A DNA stretch of 32,213 nt from MFKM01 sp038065115 (lineage in GTDB: Bacteria; Patescibacteriota; Minisyncoccia; UBA6257; MFKM01). The position numbers and the translations under genes are program-made. Below the pieces are notes generated by a model. That model searched no databases. It saw nothing but the letters and a program-made list of their open reading frames with translations, and had not been told where the DNA came from. The stretch is from contig JBBTRS010000002.1 of NCBI GenBank assembly GCA_038065115.1, positions 1 through 32,213 on the forward strand. Reading direction: 5' to 3'. Positions 15,317 through 22,363 of the stretch are shown here, one piece after another (position 1 is the first letter of the stretch; the number at the start of each line of letters is the position of its first letter).

Positions 15317-15338
15317 AATCAAACAAGAAAAATATAAA

Positions 15339-16415
15339 ATGCCGCCCGCAAATCTATCTAAAAAAAATTTAATTATCGGAGGAGTGGTTTTGGCGCTATT
15401 GATCGGCCTTGGGGTTAACAACGGACTTAGACAAAACAACACGAAGCCGGTTGATAATTCCGCGTTGAATACGGCAAAGGAAAATGTTTCAGGGAATAAA
15501 GCCAATGGCGATTTAGTCAAAGTTATTCGCGTTATTGACGGCGACACCATTGAAATAGAAGGGGGAGAGGTGGTCAGATATATCGGAATTGACGCGCCGG
15601 AGACAGTTAACCCGCGAAAATCAGTTGAATGTTTTGGCGTGGAAGCGTTTAAGAAAAACCAGGAATTAGTTGAAGGCAAAATAGCGCGGCTGGAAAAAGA
15701 CGTAACGGACCGGGATAAATACAATCGGCTTTTGCGTTATGTTTGGATTGGCGAGGCTTTTGTAAATTTGGAATTGGTTAAGCAGGGATTTAGCTATTCT
15801 TATTCTTATCCGCCTGATGTAAAATACCAAGACCAGCTTGTTGAAGCCCAGCGGGAAGCGAAAGAAGCCGGGCGGGGATTATGGAGTTCGTGTCCTGCCG
15901 CTAAGTCGGTTAAAATAGAAAATTCCACCATTCAAAAAATGAAACAATTAATTACTATCAAAACTAATCTTGGAGAAATCAAATTTGAAACCTATGACGC
16001 CGACGCGCCAAAAACAGTCGCGAATTTCATCGCTTTGGCTAATAAAGGATTTTACGACGGTTTAATTTTCCACCGCGTTATCAAGGGATTTATGATTCAG
16101 GGCGGGGATCCGAGCGGTAACGGCACGGGCGGACCGGGATATAAATTTGAAGATGAATTAAATCCCGAAACGGAATCAGCCAAAGCCGGTTATCAAAAAG
16201 GAGTGGTGGCGATGGCCAACGCCGGCCCGAATACCAACGGCAGCCAATTTTTTATAATGCTTGAGAATTATCCTTTGCCGCATAATTACACTATTTTTGG
16301 AAAAGTCGTTGAAGGCCAGGAAGTGGTTGATAAAATAGGAAGCGTAAAAACGGATTCCGGCGACAAGCCGTTGATTCCGGTAATAATGGAAAAAGTTTAT
16401 GTCGGAATTTTATAA
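15339..16415 (+). CDS. Fusion of thermonuclease (SNase) and cyclophilin peptidyl-prolyl isomerase
   Basis: 358 residues. Residues 10-28 form an N-terminal membrane anchor or uncleaved signal. Residues 58-185 are a staphylococcal-nuclease domain with VIRVIDGDTIEI, VRYIGIDAPE and DKYNRLLRYVWI, which supply the catalytic Asp, Arg and Glu set; it ends in AGRGLWSS. After a 10-residue linker, residues 201-358 form a cyclophilin domain (TNLGEIKFETYDADAPKTVANF, FHRVIKGFMIQGGDPSGNG, NTNGSQFFIML) with the FHRV and QGGD active-site segments. The cyclophilin half begins with MKQLI at an in-frame ATG (15939), so it may also be made alone or mark a recent gene fusion. Both domains should lie outside the membrane, where the nuclease could salvage DNA. 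The gene overlaps the next by 17 bp. Confidence 0.88.
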   Translation: MPPANLSKKNLIIGGVVLALLIGLGVNNGLRQNNTKPVDNSALNTAKENVSGNKANGDLVKVIRVIDGDTIEIEGGEVVRYIGIDAPETVNPRKSVECFGVEAFKKNQELVEGKIARLEKDVTDRDKYNRLLRYVWIGEAFVNLELVKQGFSYSYSYPPDVKYQDQLVEAQREAKEAGRGLWSSCPAAKSVKIENSTIQKMKQLITIKTNLGEIKFETYDADAPKTVANFIALANKGFYDGLIFHRVIKGFMIQGGDPSGNGTGGPGYKFEDELNPETESAKAGYQKGVVAMANAGPNTNGSQFFIMLENYPLPHNYTIFGKVVEGQEVVDKIGSVKTDSGDKPLIPVIMEKVYVGIL

Positions 16416-17154
16416 CCCTAAAAGAACGCGAAATCTTTTTGAGCCGGGATCAAAAATCCCGTATAAATTAAGCCGCAGCAAGATTGATTTATTTTTAAAT
16501 TGTCCGAAGTGTTTTTATCTTGACAGGCGCTTGGGGGTTTCCCAGCCGCCGGGTTTCCCTTTCAGTTTAAATTCCGCGGTGGATAAATTATTAAAAAAAG
16601 AATTTGATATTCATCGTGAAAACGGCTCTCCCCATCCTTTAATGAAGGCTTACGGTTTGGATTTGATTCCGTTTCAGCACGAGAAAATGAACGAATGGCG
16701 CGATGCTTTGGGCGGAGGAATCCAATATCTGCATCCGGCAACTAACTTTCTCATTACCGGCGGTGTGGATGATATTTGGGTCAATCCCGGAGGGGAGCTA
16801 AGCATTGTTGATTATAAAGCCACTTCAAAAAGCGATGAAGTCAATTTAGACGCCGATTGGCAGATAGGTTATAAACGACAAATGGAAATCTACCAATGGC
16901 TCTTTCGGAAAAATGATTTTAAAGTCAGCGATACCGGTTATTTCGTGTATTGTAACGGCAAAGCGGATAAAGAGGCTTTTGACGGAAAGCTGGAATTTGA
17001 CGTTAAAATATTACCCTACAAGGGAAAGGATAATTGGATTGAGCAGGTGATAATGGACGCTTATAATTGTTTGGCGGCTGATGTTTTGCCAAAATCAGCG
17101 CCGAATTGCGATTTTTGTTCTTATAGAAACGCGGCTCAAGAATTTAACAGTTGA
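16399..17154 (+). CDS. PD-(D/E)XK nuclease, RecB/Cas4-like, with four cysteines
   Basis: 251 residues. The nuclease core is visible as GGVDDIWV (Asp124), ELSIVDYKAT (Asp138, Lys140) and QMEIYQWLF (Gln161), which is the RecB-type PD-(D/E)XK order with the downstream QxxxY motif. Two cysteine pairs, NCPKCFYLDR (Cys35, Cys38) and CDFCSYR (Cys237, Cys240), bracket the core, as in Cas4 and AddB where they hold a 4Fe-4S cluster, although those proteins use a 1+3 spacing rather than 2+2. There is no CRISPR array or other cas gene here. The start overlaps the end of the upstream fusion gene, and the neighbourhood (PIF1, ExoVII) suggests DNA repair or DNA uptake processing. The precise substrate is unknown. 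Confidence 0.8.
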   Translation: MSEFYNPKRTRNLFEPGSKIPYKLSRSKIDLFLNCPKCFYLDRRLGVSQPPGFPFSLNSAVDKLLKKEFDIHRENGSPHPLMKAYGLDLIPFQHEKMNEWRDALGGGIQYLHPATNFLITGGVDDIWVNPGGELSIVDYKATSKSDEVNLDADWQIGYKRQMEIYQWLFRKNDFKVSDTGYFVYCNGKADKEAFDGKLEFDVKILPYKGKDNWIEQVIMDAYNCLAADVLPKSAPNCDFCSYRNAAQEFNS

Positions 17155-17224
17155 AGATTATCGCGGATTATTATATTATTGTTTAATCTAAATAAAGGTC
17201 GTTTAGTTAAATATTAATTAATTT

Positions 17225-18094
17225 ATGAAAAAAATCATTGTTTCTTTAATTGTTTCAGCGATGATGATCGGGTCGCTTGGTTTAGCCGCGGCGCAAACAG
17301 GAATAAAAGATATTCGTCAGGATGCGCGTCAGCAGACTCAGGAAAAGCGGCAGGATGTTAGAGAAGATGTAAGAGGGTTAAGACAAGATGTTCGAAATGA
17401 AGCCAAAGAAGCGAGGCAGGGTATTCGGGAAGAAGCAAAAGAAGTAAGGCAGAATGTCCGGGAAGAAGTTAAGCAAAACAGAGAAACGATAAAACAGGAA
17501 TTTGAAGCGAAAAGAAAAGAAGCGAAGAATTTACTGGAAAGCAAAAAAGAAGAATTCAAAAATAGAATTGAAGCCAAAAGAGAAGAGGTGAAACTAAAAA
17601 TTGAAACTCAAAAAGAAGAATTGAAAGCGAAACTGGTTAAAATCAAAGATGAGCGTAAAAAGCAGGTTGTTGAAAGAGTTTATAATCAGATTAACGAATT
17701 GAATAAGCGCCGTTTGGATCATTTTTCGGCCGTTTTGGAAAAATTAGAAAAATCTTTGGATAGAATTTCCAACCGAGCCGCTAAAGCGGAAGCCAATGGT
17801 GTTGATATCGCCACGGTCAAAACCGCCATTACCGAGGCGACTAACGCTATTTCGGCCAGCCGGACCGCGATTGCCAATCAAGCCGGAAAAGTTTACGCTT
17901 TGGTTGTTAATACCGAAGACTCTTTGAAAATTGATATTGGCAAAATTCGGCGGGCTTTTCACGATGATTTAACCGGCGTGGAAGAAACCGTAAAAACTGC
18001 CAGAGAAGCGGTTAGAAAAGCGGCTGTCGTCTTAGCCCAGATTCCAAAGATTAATGAATTGGAAGTGGCGACGACAACTCAATCAGCTCAATAA
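17225..18094 (+). CDS. Secreted coiled-coil protein with eleven 11-residue repeats
   Basis: 289 residues. Residues 1-23 are a signal peptide (MKKIIVSLIVSAMMIGSLGL, cleavage near AAA-Q). From residue 30 to 150 the chain divides without gaps into eleven 11-residue units, for example LRQDVRNEAKE, ARQGIREEAKE, VRQNVREEVKQ, KREEVKLKIET. The pattern is x-[RK]-[QE]-[DE]-hydrophobic-[RK]-x-x-hydrophobic-x-x. Eleven-residue periodicity gives a right-handed coiled coil or an amphipathic surface helix. The C-terminal 130 residues (LNKRRLDHFSAVLEKLEKSLDRISNRA onward) are a helical domain that I associate with exported Parcubacteria proteins, from memory. It may be an envelope spacer or scaffold; no enzymatic motif is visible. 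It is followed at 12 bp by a small membrane protein gene. Confidence 0.8.
   Translation: MKKIIVSLIVSAMMIGSLGLAAAQTGIKDIRQDARQQTQEKRQDVREDVRGLRQDVRNEAKEARQGIREEAKEVRQNVREEVKQNRETIKQEFEAKRKEAKNLLESKKEEFKNRIEAKREEVKLKIETQKEELKAKLVKIKDERKKQVVERVYNQINELNKRRLDHFSAVLEKLEKSLDRISNRAAKAEANGVDIATVKTAITEATNAISASRTAIANQAGKVYALVVNTEDSLKIDIGKIRRAFHDDLTGVEETVKTAREAVRKAAVVLAQIPKINELEVATTTQSAQ
17312..17674 (+). repeat. Eleven tandem 33-bp coding units
   Basis: These bases encode the eleven consecutive 11-residue units of the secreted coiled-coil protein (residues 30-150). The nucleotide copies have diverged, so the repeat is evident at the protein level, with the closest copies in the first half (units beginning LRQDV, ARQGI and VRQNV). 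Confidence 0.75.
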
Positions 18095-18106
18095 TAAAAT
18101 AAAAAT

Positions 18107-18418
18107 ATGGAACAAAACATGGAAAAAAATACGGGGTCGAGCGCTGAACTAAAAATTGAATCAAAAAACAAAAAAAACCTCATTTTTTTTATAGTTGGGG
18201 TGGCGATTGTTTTGGCGATTTGGTATTGGCAGGCTCAAAAAGGAAAAATTATCGTCCCCTTGGACAATATTCCAGCGGCCTCGGAAACTAATCAGCAAGA
18301 TTCATCTGCCATTGGAGGAGACACTACATCCGTTATCAATCAAGAATTGGACAGCATTGACATCAGCGATTTAGATAAAGAATTTCAGACGATTGATTCC
18401 GATTTGAATTCTTTGTAG
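18107..18418 (+). CDS. Small single-pass membrane protein of unknown function
   Basis: 103 residues, or 99 if translation starts at the second ATG (18119). A charged N terminus is followed by one membrane helix at about residues 26-42 (IFFIVGVAIVLAIWYW) and an acidic, Ser/Asp-rich tail predicted to be outside, ending in DLDKEFQTIDSDLNSL. The gene follows the secreted 11-residue-repeat protein by 12 bp and precedes a strong intrinsic terminator, so the two form a short operon. The last 25 residues (ELDSIDISDLDKEFQTIDSD) look like an acidic helix and might contact the very basic repeats of its neighbour; that is speculation. No family recognised. Confidence 0.65.
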   Translation: MEQNMEKNTGSSAELKIESKNKKNLIFFIVGVAIVLAIWYWQAQKGKIIVPLDNIPAASETNQQDSSAIGGDTTSVINQELDSIDISDLDKEFQTIDSDLNSL

Positions 18419-18465
18419 GCGTTCTCGCGGTCTCGCGCGCTGTTCTGGCTGGCAGGCGTAAAAAA

Positions 18466-18503
18466 ATGAAAAGCCCTCCCATTAACACCGGAGGGCTTTT
18501 CAT
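18466..18503. terminator. Strong bidirectional intrinsic terminator
   Basis: ATGAAAAGCCCTCC (18466-18479) pairs perfectly with GGAGGGCTTTTCAT (18490-18503) around a 10-nt loop. A-rich sequence before and T-rich sequence within the right arm make it work on either strand. It closes the two-gene unit 17225-18418 and separates it from the histidine kinase gene. Confidence 0.88.
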
Positions 18504-18559
18504 TATATAAAGCGTTATAATGTTATATAATTATAAAAAGGGTTATTTATAGAAATAAT

Positions 18560-20314
18560 ATGGATTTGCATTTTATTTATAACTTAAGCATTCTTTTCAA
18601 TGTTGTGACCGGAGGAGTGACCGCGCTTTTTTTGATTTTTACCGCCTATCGCGAAAATTTAGTCGCCCGCGCGCTTACTCACCTTGCTATTGCTGATGTT
18701 GGCTGGGCGTTGACTCACTTCCTGGCTCAGGTTGTTCAAAATCCCGCCCAATCGCTTCTTTTTAATAAATGGTCTGTGTTTTTTACTATTTTTCTTCCGT
18801 TTTACAGTCTCGCTTTCTCCATTCGATCAATTGAATCGCTGACCGGGAAATTCCATAAATATTGGTATCGGGTAAGTCAGTTTCTTCAGTGCTTTTTTTT
18901 GATAATCATCACTTCGGATATTTTTGCTAAAACCGGACTGCTCGTCAACGAAAACAATTATCCGAGATCGTGGGATTCCCTCTGGCCCGGTCGGGGAACT
19001 CTTTTTGTTTTTTTTCCCGTTTTTTTTCTGGGTTGTTTTTTGGCGAGTTTTCTTCTTCTTCGCAAGGCGCTTTCAAACAAGGATGTAAGCCTGGAGGCTC
19101 GCCAACAAATCAAGATTGTTAATTGGTCTCTTTATATTTCTTCTCTTGGAGGTTCAACGTTTTGGCTGCTTTGGTATGAAGTTCCAATTCCGGCCTTGAG
19201 CGGCTGGTTTGTCCCTCTTTACATACTAGGTCTTTTCTATTCAATCACGCGGTTCAAGCTTTTCAATATCAAAGTTGTTATTGCCGAGTTATCAACTATT
19301 GTTATCTGGATGCTTTTATTCGCGGGGATGCTTAACGCGCATGAAAAGACGGAACTAATTTATCACGTGGTAACTTTTATTTTTGCTCTTTTTTTCGGCA
19401 TTCTCACCATCCGGAGCGTTATTTCCGAAGTTAAACAAAAAGAAGATCTTAAACAGATAACCAAGGAACTTGACCAAGCGAATAAAAGCCTCACCGACCT
19501 CAATGTTCATCTTGAAGATAAAGTTCGTAAACAAACGGCTGAAATTAGCAAAGCCTACGAAATAGAAAAAAAGGCGAGAATTGAATTAGAAAATTTAAAC
19601 AGCGTTAAAGACCAATTTATTTTGGCCACCCAGCATCATTTAAGAACCCCATTGACTATCATGAAAGGATATTTATCGGTGTTTTTGTCAAAAAAACAAA
19701 AACTTGATTTAAAAACCAAAGAAAGTTATGTAGAAAAAACCTTAAATGCCACTAACCGCATCGCTAAACTGGTTAATGAATTATTGGATGTTTCCCAGCT
19801 TCAGCTTGGCAAAAAGCTTTTAATTTTCCAGCCCGTTGATATTAAAAATATTATTGAAGATGTCGTAGAAAATCTCCAGGAAGAGATTTTAATCAAAAAA
19901 CTTGTTGTTAAAATTTTGCCCGAAAACGATAAAGACTGGCCTTTGATTCCGGCTAATTTGGAAAAACTTAAAATTGTTTTTTCCAATATTATTGATAACG
20001 CCGTGAAATATACTCCTAAAGGAGAAATTATTATTCAAGGCAAACAAATTGACGGTTTTTTCCAAATTTCGGTTCAAGATACGGGCATCGGCATTGATCC
20101 CGAAGAGATTGAGGGCCTTTTCACCCAATATTTTGAAAGAGGCGAACAAGCTCAAAAAATTCACACCACGGGCCGAGGCATCGGTTTGTTTATTGCCGCC
20201 AGCGTTATTAAAGCCCATCAAGGAAAAATCTGGGCGGAAAGCGAAGGCCGAAACAAAGGAGCGAAATTTATCATAGAATTGAAAACCGGCAACGAAATAA
20301 CAGCTAAAAATTAA
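18560..20314 (+). CDS. Orphan membrane sensor histidine kinase
   Basis: 584 residues. Residues 1-275 contain about eight hydrophobic helices, a membrane sensor region with no extracytoplasmic domain of note. A coiled coil follows (about 285-345, with VRKQTAEISKAYEIEKKARIELE), then the HisKA domain with the H-box ATQHHLRTPLTIMKGYL (phospho-acceptor His359). The HATPase domain has the N box NIIDNAVKYTPKGE, G1 box DTGIGI, and G2 region TTGRGIGLFIAASVIKAHQGKIWAESE. The H-box has QHHLR rather than the usual SHELR, so the acidic residue next to the histidine is replaced by His360. No response regulator lies nearby, so its partner must be elsewhere. Two TATAAT hexamers (18516 and 18526) upstream are candidate -10 elements after the terminator. 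Confidence 0.9.
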   Translation: MDLHFIYNLSILFNVVTGGVTALFLIFTAYRENLVARALTHLAIADVGWALTHFLAQVVQNPAQSLLFNKWSVFFTIFLPFYSLAFSIRSIESLTGKFHKYWYRVSQFLQCFFLIIITSDIFAKTGLLVNENNYPRSWDSLWPGRGTLFVFFPVFFLGCFLASFLLLRKALSNKDVSLEARQQIKIVNWSLYISSLGGSTFWLLWYEVPIPALSGWFVPLYILGLFYSITRFKLFNIKVVIAELSTIVIWMLLFAGMLNAHEKTELIYHVVTFIFALFFGILTIRSVISEVKQKEDLKQITKELDQANKSLTDLNVHLEDKVRKQTAEISKAYEIEKKARIELENLNSVKDQFILATQHHLRTPLTIMKGYLSVFLSKKQKLDLKTKESYVEKTLNATNRIAKLVNELLDVSQLQLGKKLLIFQPVDIKNIIEDVVENLQEEILIKKLVVKILPENDKDWPLIPANLEKLKIVFSNIIDNAVKYTPKGEIIIQGKQIDGFFQISVQDTGIGIDPEEIEGLFTQYFERGEQAQKIHTTGRGIGLFIAASVIKAHQGKIWAESEGRNKGAKFIIELKTGNEITAKN

Positions 20315-20386
20315 ACGATTATCTTTCTATCACGGCAGAACAAAAGAAATCGAGGCAATGATAGTCAAGAGAAAATTCGCGGATAA

Positions 20387-21085
20387 ATGATTTCTTTAAT
20401 TTACGAAACCAGTGATTTTATAGCGGTTAACAAGCCAGCCGGGGTTTTGACGCACCCGATAAAAGATTTAAGGGAAGAGACCTTGGTGGATTGGATTTTA
20501 GAAAAATATCCGGAAGTGAAAAATGTTGGTGACGAACCGGAAATTCGGCCGGGGATTGTCCATCGGCTGGATCGCGACACCTCCGGAGTTATTTTAATCG
20601 CCCGTAATCAGGAGTTTTTTGAATACTTAAAAAATCTTTTTAAAACCCGTCAAATAAAAAAAACTTACCTGGCTTTGGTTTGGGGCAAATTGGAGCCGAA
20701 ATTCGGCGAAATAAAAATTCCCATCGGCATTAAAACTGGTTCAATCAAAAGAACCGTCTGGCAGAAAAGAGCCAAAGACTTAAAAGAAGCGGTGACCGAA
20801 TATCAGGTGAAAAAATATTTCAATGGTTTTTCTTTAGTGGAATTAACGCCAAAAACCGGCCGGACTCATCAAATCAGGGTTCATTTGGCTTCTCTTGGTC
20901 ATCCGGTGGTTGGCGATAAATTGTATGGGTTTCAAAAATCAAAACCGCCTTTTGATTTAAATAGACAGTTTTTGCACGCCGTTTCTTTGGAGTTTAGTTC
21001 AGCCGACGGGCATCGGATTATGATTGAAGCGGAATTGCCGGAAGAATTAAAACTGATTATTGACACTCTTAACGAAAAAAGTTAG
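20387..21085 (+). CDS. RluA-family pseudouridine synthase
   Basis: 232 residues. The catalytic motif HRLDRDTSGVILIA contains the invariant Asp62; KTYLALVWGKL and TPKTGRTHQIRVHLASLGHPVVGDKLYG are the other RluA/RsuA family blocks. It isomerises uridine to pseudouridine in rRNA or tRNA. There is no N-terminal S4 domain, so it resembles the short RluA/RluC-core type; the target cannot be told from sequence. It lies just upstream of rplS (11 bp), a reasonable setting for a ribosome-modifying enzyme. A gap of 72 bp separates it from the kinase gene, with no clear terminator. Confidence 0.9.
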   Translation: MISLIYETSDFIAVNKPAGVLTHPIKDLREETLVDWILEKYPEVKNVGDEPEIRPGIVHRLDRDTSGVILIARNQEFFEYLKNLFKTRQIKKTYLALVWGKLEPKFGEIKIPIGIKTGSIKRTVWQKRAKDLKEAVTEYQVKKYFNGFSLVELTPKTGRTHQIRVHLASLGHPVVGDKLYGFQKSKPPFDLNRQFLHAVSLEFSSADGHRIMIEAELPEELKLIIDTLNEKS

Positions 21086-21096
21086 ACTGAATAAAT

Positions 21097-21489
21097 ATGG
21101 AACAATCTATTTTAGATCAAATTAGGCCGGGGGTAACGATTCGGGTATACGAAAAGACCAAGGAAGGGGGCAGAAAACGGGCTAGTATTTTTGAAGGAAC
21201 GGTTATCGGCCGGAAACATGGTTCTGAAATCGGGGCGACTTTTACTGTTCGCAGAGTGAGCCAGGGCGTGGGGATGGAAAAAATTTTTCCGCTCCATTCT
21301 CCGAATATTGAAAAGATAGAAATCGCCAGAACGCCTAAAGTTCGGCGGGCGAAACTTTATTATTTGAGAGGAGAGTCCGTGAAAGAGAGCCGGAAAAAAT
21401 TAAAAAAAGAAATTGCTAAAAAAGAGATCGCAGACGAAATCATAGAAACTAAAATAGCCGGAGGCGAAGAGGTAAAAGAAAACGCCTAG
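21097..21489 (+). CDS. rplS: Ribosomal protein bL19
   Basis: 130 residues. IRPGVTIRVYEKTKEGGRKRASIFEGTVIGRKHGSEIGATFTVRRVSQGVGMEKIFPLHSPNIEKIEI is a clear bL19 core, followed by the conserved VRRAKLYYLRG. L19 sits at the 30S-50S interface of the ribosome. The C-terminal 35 residues after LRGESVKES are a charged extension beyond the usual end of the protein (about 115 residues). The next feature, tRNA-Leu, begins 5 bp after the stop and was probably transcribed and processed from the same RNA. Confidence 0.96.
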   Translation: MEQSILDQIRPGVTIRVYEKTKEGGRKRASIFEGTVIGRKHGSEIGATFTVRRVSQGVGMEKIFPLHSPNIEKIEIARTPKVRRAKLYYLRGESVKESRKKLKKEIAKKEIADEIIETKIAGGEEVKENA

Positions 21490-21494
21490 AAAAC

Positions 21495-21580
21495 GCGCGG
21501 GTGGCGAAACGGCAGACGCGCTACTTTGAGGTGGTAGTGCCCGCAAGGGTTTGGAGGTTCGAATCCTCTCCCGCGCACCA
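21495..21580 (+). tRNA. tRNA-Leu (anticodon GAG)
   Basis: Acceptor GCGCGGG (21495-21501) pairs with CCCGCGC before A and an encoded CCA at 21578-21580. D arm with GGCGAAACGGCAGACGC, anticodon arm CTACT-TTGAGGT-GGTAG with anticodon GAG, a long variable arm (TGCCCGCAAGGGTTT) as in class II tRNAs, and T arm GGAGG-TTCGAAT-CCTCT. Length 86 nt. It starts 5 bp after rplS. Confidence 0.95.
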
Positions 21581-21611
21581 AACTGGACTTCCCGATTTTT
21601 TGATTTGCGCC

Positions 21612-21627
21612 TGCCTGTCGGTAGGCA
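21612..21627. repeat. Short degenerate copy of the CCTGCC/GGCAGG palindrome
   Basis: TGCCTGTCGGTAGGCA is a near-palindrome (5-bp arms plus one G-T pair) resembling the perfect element at 8876. It lies in the spacer after tRNA-Leu, which otherwise shows no gene up to 21842. Confidence 0.55.
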
Positions 21628-21742
21628 TAGCACCCGGCGACTAAATTCGTATTCAATTTTCGGGGCAAAAACGAATTGGCGATTTTGAAAGAAGAAAAGA
21701 AAAGTTTTTAATCATTGAATTCATAATATTTGAATCAAGAAA

Positions 21743-21764
21743 CAGCAGAGATGCTGATTTTTTT
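21743..21764 (+). terminator. Possible weak intrinsic terminator
   Basis: CAGCA-GAGA-TGCTG followed by A and seven T. The stem is only 5 bp, so activity is uncertain, but the T tract and position suit the end of the rplS-tRNA-Leu transcript, just before the next promoter. Confidence 0.35.
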
Positions 21765-21768
21765 GTCA

Positions 21769-21799
21769 TTGACCTTCAGCTTGTTTCGTGTATTATAGT
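21769..21799 (+). promoter_or_regulatory. Candidate sigma-70-type promoter of the Cys-rich gene
   Basis: A -35 hexamer TTGACC (21769-21774) is followed after 16 nt by TATTAT (21791-21796); TATAGT at 21794-21799 is an alternative at 19 nt. A leader of about 40 nt would then run to the ATG at 21843 and include the strong Shine-Dalgarno sequence at 21830-21836. Confidence 0.5.
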
Positions 21800-21829
21800 A
21801 ATCGGTACCTAAGAAAATGGGTGGCCAGA

Positions 21830-21836
21830 AAGGAGG
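21830..21836 (+). promoter_or_regulatory. Consensus Shine-Dalgarno sequence
   Basis: AAGGAGG lies 6 nt before the ATG at 21843, the ideal spacing. It fixes that start over the overlapping frame beginning at 21817 and contrasts with the lack of such sites at most genes here. Confidence 0.8.
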
Positions 21837-21842
21837 ATCGCT

Positions 21843-22151
21843 ATGGACCATAACGATCTTACAGATCAGAAGTGTTCCCACGATCAGTGTAGTCATGGTA
21901 TGTGCCTTGACCACGGACCAGAGTGGGAAAACGTCGGCGAGAAGCGACGCGAACCCAATCCGGGAATCTTCGGTAAGAAGACCTGCTGGACGATTCGCCA
22001 CTGCGGACAACCGATGGCGCGGTATAAGGAAGTGCAGACACGGCGGTGTCGGAAGTGCGGCAGAACCGAGGACTACATCGCGAACTGCTACCTCGCGCTC
22101 TGCCTCTGCTGCGGCTACCACATCTACAACACCGACTACGGATTAATGTAG
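21843..22151 (+). CDS. Small Cys-rich, probably zinc-binding protein of unknown function
   Basis: 102 residues with twelve cysteines and several histidines. The N-terminal cluster is KCSHDQCSHGMCLDHG; the middle has TCW and RHCGQP; then RRCRKCGRTED, a knuckle typical of zinc ribbons; and the C terminus has NCYLALCLCCGYH. At least two metal sites are likely. The start is fixed by AAGGAGG 6 nt upstream. Codons strongly favour C or G in third position (for example CTC, TGC, TAC, AAC, ATC), unlike the AT-leaning neighbours. With its own promoter, ribosome binding site and terminator it is a self-contained cassette, possibly acquired from another source. I do not recognise the family. A 128-codon frame on the opposite strand is a shadow of this GC-rich gene. 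Confidence 0.75.
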   Translation: MDHNDLTDQKCSHDQCSHGMCLDHGPEWENVGEKRREPNPGIFGKKTCWTIRHCGQPMARYKEVQTRRCRKCGRTEDYIANCYLALCLCCGYHIYNTDYGLM

Positions 22152-22168
22152 TCCGGATGTTCCAATGG

Positions 22169-22207
22169 GGGGTTGTGAGAGAAATCTCACAACCCCTTTC
22201 TATTTTT
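22169..22207 (+). terminator. Strong intrinsic terminator with GAAA tetraloop
   Basis: GGGGTTGTGAGA (22169-22180) and TCTCACAACCCC (22185-22196) form a perfect 12-bp stem closed by a GAAA tetraloop and followed by TTTCTATTTTT. It ends the Cys-rich gene transcript 17 nt after its stop codon. Confidence 0.93.
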
Positions 22208-22246
22208 ACAAATTGAATTCATGTTTGAATTGCAACAAAACTTGCC

Positions 22247-22262
22247 TGCCTATCGGCTGGCA
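22247..22262. repeat. Degenerate GC-rich palindrome in spacer before copper ATPase
   Basis: TGCCTATCGGCTGGCA, with TGCC/GGCA arms, is a further relative of the CCTGCC/GGCAGG element. About 50 bp further on, a stretch shares 18 identical bases (AAAAGAAAACTTTTTTGC) with the spacer near 5277, which shows that the two spacers hold related non-coding elements. Confidence 0.5.
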
Positions 22263-22342
22263 TGGCGCAACGAGTTTTTCTCTCTAGAAGAAAAAGAAAA
22301 CTTTTTTGCCGGGCACTGCTCCTAATTATTTAATACATTTTT

Positions 22343-22351
22343 TGCTATAAT
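22343..22351 (+). promoter_or_regulatory. Extended -10 promoter of the copper ATPase gene
   Basis: TG-C-TATAAT is a perfect extended -10 element. The -10 ends 12 nt before the ATG at 22364, so transcription would begin about 6 nt before the start codon, leaving no room for a Shine-Dalgarno sequence. Confidence 0.65.
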
Positions 22352-22363
22352 TTATTGAATAAC

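Noticed and set aside
16399..17154. Assignment as cas4.
   Set aside because: No CRISPR array or other cas genes in the window, and the cysteine spacing differs from Cas4.
21735..22121. 128-codon minus-strand frame opposite the Cys-rich gene.
   Set aside because: The plus-strand gene has a promoter, ideal Shine-Dalgarno sequence and terminator in the correct orientation; the minus frame has none.
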